Positions 17,919-21,695 of a stretch of DNA of 21,695 nucleotides are shown here, one piece after another (position 1 is the stretch's first letter; every line of letters begins with the position of its first letter). Source of the DNA: Collinsella sp. TF05-9AC (GTDB taxonomy: Bacteria > Actinomycetota > Coriobacteriia > Coriobacteriales > Coriobacteriaceae); assembly GCF_003438495.1 (NCBI RefSeq), contig NZ_QSSH01000034.1:1-21695 (forward strand), written 5' to 3'. Position numbers and translations under genes: made by a program. The notes under the pieces are model-generated. The model made no database searches. It was not told the origin of the DNA and saw nothing but the letters and a program-made list of their open reading frames with translations.

Positions 17919-17957
17919 AAAAAGGGCGCCGACCATTACGGTCGACGCCCTTTCTTG
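17919..17957 (-). terminator. Terminator of typA, probably bidirectional
   Basis: AAAGGGCGCCGACC (17921-17934) pairs with GGTCGACGCCCTTT (17940-17953), one mismatch in 14 with a 5-base loop. The minus strand continues with TTTTT, ending typA transcripts. The plus strand continues with CTTGTT and could also stop the convergent bactofilin-like transcript. Confidence 0.85.
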
Positions 17958-17980
17958 TTAGACGCTATAAAGTCCAGCGC

Positions 17981-19819
<1,839 letters not shown>

Positions 19820-19936
19820 GTAGTTCCCCTATCTTCTATCCATATACAAACGGCACGCGTATGCGGCCCGCCCAGCGATACAACGCTCAGCGGGAATATT
19901 GAGCCTTTTACCGAAAACTCGTTTATTTTAGCGATT

Positions 19937-20386
19937 TTAGATGAGAGGGGTTTCCTCACCTGCAGGTTCAGGGTCGCTCCACATAAAACCATCGCCGGCG
20001 CCCATGCCCTCATACAGCACATATGCCGAAAAACCGCTCTCGAGCGTCGTCTCGAAAAAGCTCACGAGCAGGGCGTCATGGTAGCCGCCATCGATCTCGA
20101 CGCAGCCGGTGTAGCCGATGGCATAGCGGACGATACGGCCCAGGCCCTCGTCCTTAAGACCCATCTTGTGCTCGGAGATAAAGTTGGTGGCCGCCTCCAG
20201 GCACGCCTCTTCGCCGTCCTCGTCGAGCGCCGCCAGATAACGGTTGGAAGCAGCATCCTCAATTGCCACGACCACGCCAGGGTTTTCACCGGCGGCAAGG
20301 TCGTCCAAGAACGCGCCGATCAGATCGCACACCATGGCGTCGAGCTCGGCGGAGACGTTACCGGCATCCTGCATATCCTGTGCCAT
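19937..20386 (-). CDS. Small acidic conserved-looking protein of unknown function
   Basis: I do not recognise this 149-residue protein. It is strongly acidic, has no signal peptide and no transmembrane helix, and looks like a single soluble cytoplasmic alpha/beta domain (segments VVVAIEDAASNRYLAALDEDG, FISEHKMG, RIVRYAIGYTGCVEIDGGYHDALLVSFFE, SGFSAYVLYEGMG). The GAAGG seven bases upstream of the ATG supports the start. It is 30 bases downstream of the two-helix membrane protein gene and probably in the same operon as the BFN-domain gene, with typA following. The typical codon usage and good ribosome-binding site argue that it is a real gene, but no function can be proposed. Confidence 0.8.
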   Translation of the reverse strand: MAQDMQDAGNVSAELDAMVCDLIGAFLDDLAAGENPGVVVAIEDAASNRYLAALDEDGEEACLEAATNFISEHKMGLKDEGLGRIVRYAIGYTGCVEIDGGYHDALLVSFFETTLESGFSAYVLYEGMGAGDGFMWSDPEPAGEETPLI

Positions 20387-20416
20387 CTTTAGACCTTCCC
20401 ATCGAGTCTGACGTCG

Positions 20417-20806
20417 TTACAGTTCTTGTGCCTCGGCGGCGATCTTGGCGGCAGCGTCGCGGGTGCGCATCATGTCCGCCGCGCGCTTGTCGAGCACCTT
20501 GATCTGACTGGTCAGCATGACTGCATCGACCACGCCCCAGATCACCAGGCCCGTAGAGATCGAAAACCCAAGCGCACCAACTGTACCACGAAGGCGTGAG
20601 CAGATTGCCGCGACAAGGGCGGAGACGACAACCATCTTGATAAACGAGCCGCGGCGCTCGCGGAGCGTGCGGGCCTGCGTCACATAGGCAATGCGAGCCG
20701 CCTCAGAAGCCTCCGAGCGCATCTGGGCCTCGCGGGCGATCGCAGCCGCCTCAGCCGACATACCGCCGGCCATCAGCGAACGCTCCGCATCCTGGCCGCC
20801 CCGCAT
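20417..20806 (-). CDS. Small two-helix membrane protein of unknown function
   Basis: This 129-residue protein is not one I recognise. The N-terminal ~50 residues are Ala/Glu/Arg-rich and likely helical. Two hydrophobic segments follow (about 55-75, MVVVSALVAAICS, and 78-100, ALGFSISTGLVIWGVVDAVML), then a charged Ala/Lys/Arg-rich helix to the end. Both termini would lie on the same side, probably the cytoplasm. The ATG at 20806 directly abuts the stop codon of the BFN gene (taaATG), so translation is likely coupled. An alternative ATG eleven codons in (20773) has GGAG nine bases upstream, so the true start is uncertain. It is the second gene of the three-gene operon. Confidence 0.78.
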   Translation of the reverse strand: MRGGQDAERSLMAGGMSAEAAAIAREAQMRSEASEAARIAYVTQARTLRERRGSFIKMVVVSALVAAICSRLRGTVGALGFSISTGLVIWGVVDAVMLTSQIKVLDKRAADMMRTRDAAAKIAAEAQEL

Positions 20807-21307
20807 TTAGAAGTCATCGGGCGAGAGCGTATGGACGAACTCGTCGAACTTCTCGAACTCCTGCTCGTCGTCAACTTCCTCGGTATGGGCAGAAACAGTG
20901 CCCAGGCGATTCATGATGTCGTCCTCCACAAACATGGGGGCATTGCTGCGCACGGCAAGGGCAATGGCATCACTGGGACGGGCATCGATCTTGCGCTCGT
21001 CACCATCGGCCAGTACGACAATCGTCGCGTAGAACACCGGCGGCTCGGCGCGAACGATCTCGATGCGCTCGAGCTTGGCGCCCAGGGCGCCAACAGTATC
21101 GAGCAACAGGTCATGGGTAATCGGGCGATCGGCGCGTCCGCTGTCGATGCCGCGGCTGATTGCCGCAGCCTCAAACGAGCCAGTCTGGATGGAGAGGGAG
21201 CGCAGCGGCGCGGGGGAATCCGACTTGCTGCAGCGTTCGCGAAGCACGATAAGCGATGGCACGGGACCGGCGGCCATGACGATGGTCTCTATGTCGACAC
21301 GAACCAT
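20807..21307 (-). CDS. Bifunctional nuclease (BFN/DUF151) domain protein
   Basis: The 166-residue protein is a BFN-domain (DUF151) protein, a fold found in bacteria and plants. Some members have been reported to have DNase and RNase activity, but the role of bacterial ones is poorly defined. The domain covers about residues 3-140: VDIETIVMAAGPVPSLIVLRE at the start, HDLLLDTVGALGAKLERIEI, FYATIVVL, and the hallmark DARPSDAIALAVRSNAPMFVED at about 108-129. A short acidic tail (DDEQEFEKFDEFV) follows, as in relatives. I use the ATG at 21307 because GGAGG lies six bases upstream; a longer frame begins ten codons before with no ribosome-binding site. It leads the operon with two small proteins of unknown function and has a plausible promoter. 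Confidence 0.93.
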   Translation of the reverse strand: MVRVDIETIVMAAGPVPSLIVLRERCSKSDSPAPLRSLSIQTGSFEAAAISRGIDSGRADRPITHDLLLDTVGALGAKLERIEIVRAEPPVFYATIVVLADGDERKIDARPSDAIALAVRSNAPMFVEDDIMNRLGTVSAHTEEVDDEQEFEKFDEFVHTLSPDDF

Positions 21308-21335
21308 GGAACACCTCCGGTACGTAGCGGTTAAC

Positions 21336-21354
21336 ACGCGGCGGCCCGCCGCGT
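21336..21354. repeat. 19-bp perfect palindrome in the BFN gene leader
   Basis: ACGCGGCGG and CCGCCGCGT flank a single central base. It lies between the predicted -10 element and the Shine-Dalgarno of the BFN gene. It could be an operator or a very stable leader hairpin; with such GC-rich sequence chance is also possible. Confidence 0.4.
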
Positions 21355-21363
21355 TGAATAGCT

Positions 21364-21393
21364 ATACTACCCAAACTTTCGCGTAGCACACAA
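21364..21393 (-). promoter_or_regulatory. Probable promoter of the BFN operon
   Basis: On the minus strand TTGTGT (21388-21393) and TAGTAT (21364-21369) are 18 bases apart, about 57 bases upstream of the BFN start. The match to consensus is moderate, and the surrounding sequence is the most AT-rich in this gap. Confidence 0.4.
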
Positions 21394-21447
21394 AATCAAA
21401 GTAGTTAATTTGGGACAGAGCTTTTTTGACTACCTTCTGTGGCTAAG

Positions 21448-21481
21448 AAAAAAGCCTCGAGGCAATTGCCCCGAGGCTTTT
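21448..21481 (-). terminator. Terminator of the tRNA-Ala/tRNA-Ile transcript
   Basis: AAAAGCCTCG pairs with CGAGGCTTTT and continues through a G-U pair and GGC / GCC to an AATT tetraloop. The minus strand then reads TTTTTTC. It lies about 12 bases past the tRNA-Ile 3' end. Confidence 0.88.
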
Positions 21482-21492
21482 AACAGTTTTGA

Positions 21493-21569
21493 TGGTGGAC
21501 CTGACAAGATTCGAACTTGTGACCTCCCGGTTATCAGCCGGACGCTCTAACCAACTGAGCTACAGGTCC
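21493..21569 (-). tRNA. tRNA-Ile(GAT)
   Basis: The acceptor GGACCTG pairs with CAGGTCC, the D-arm reads GCTCAGTTGGTTAGAGC, the anticodon loop CTGATAA gives GAT, the T-arm is ACAAG-TTCGAAT-CTTGT, and CCA is encoded. It is four bases downstream of tRNA-Ala and cotranscribed. Confidence 0.96.
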
Positions 21570-21573
21570 ATCA

Positions 21574-21649
21574 TGGTGGAGGTTAGGGGGATCGAACCCC
21601 TGACCTCAGGCTTGCAAAGCCCGCGCTCTCCCAGCTGAGCTAAACCCCC
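21574..21649 (-). tRNA. tRNA-Ala(TGC)
   Basis: The acceptor GGGGGTT pairs with AACCTCC (one G-U), the D-arm reads GCTCAGCTGGGAGAGC, the anticodon loop TTTGCAA gives TGC, the T-arm is CAGGG-GTTCGAT-region with CCCC, and CCA is encoded. It is first of the pair, in the order Ala then Ile, opposite to the usual Ile-Ala order of rRNA spacers. The promoter would lie beyond the window end. Confidence 0.95.
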
Positions 21650-21695
21650 ACGGAGACAGTAATAAACACCCCAGCGGCGACTCGGCTCTCGCTGG

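Overview
The window is a high-GC (roughly 60%), gene-dense stretch of a bacterial chromosome made almost entirely of housekeeping genes. Gene content and protein sequences suggest an actinomycetotal gut anaerobe of the Coriobacteriia, most like Collinsella. That placement is from family resemblance, not from a search. Nothing in it looks like a phage, plasmid, CRISPR array, toxin-antitoxin pair or defence island.

Layout. On the minus strand, reading from high to low coordinates: a tRNA-Ala(UGC)-tRNA-Ile(GAU) pair with its own terminator (21649-21448); a putative operon of a bifunctional-nuclease (BFN/DUF151) protein, a small two-helix membrane protein and a small acidic protein, followed by typA/bipA (21307-17981). 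On the plus strand lie two divergent genes, a signal-peptide-bearing bactofilin-like membrane protein (16707-17852) and a TRIC-family membrane protein (15911-16600), preceded by two tRNA-Ser genes (15313-15542). The minus strand resumes with rpsF-ssb-rpsR-rplI, a terminator, then dnaB, purA, purD, a NUDIX ADP-ribose pyrophosphatase, an ABC half-transporter with a linked membrane-anchored protein, a strong terminator, and finally carA-carB running off the low-coordinate end.

How they work together. carA/carB make carbamoyl phosphate for pyrimidines and arginine; purD and purA are the second step of purine synthesis and the first committed step to AMP. The rpsF cluster and dnaB form the familiar ribosome-replication block (S6, SSB, S18, L9, replicative helicase). 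TypA is a ribosome-associated GTPase.

Several start codons were moved from the longest ORF because a Shine-Dalgarno sequence picks an internal start: carA 4950, the NUDIX gene 8694, purD 10020 (TTG), dnaB 12910, rpsR 13941, rpsF 14808, the bactofilin-like gene 16707, the BFN gene 21307.

The least ordinary part is 15517-15732: the last 25 nt of a tRNA-Ser gene are repeated perfectly in inverted orientation about 65 nt downstream, followed at once by three perfect short-loop hairpins. This looks like the scar of an integration or recombination event, or a dispersed repeat. Other points of interest are a pair of mutually exclusive hairpins in the purD leader, a 13-bp perfect inverted repeat at 17859-17893, and leader hairpins ahead of rpsF and carA. 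I saw no convincing new biological system.
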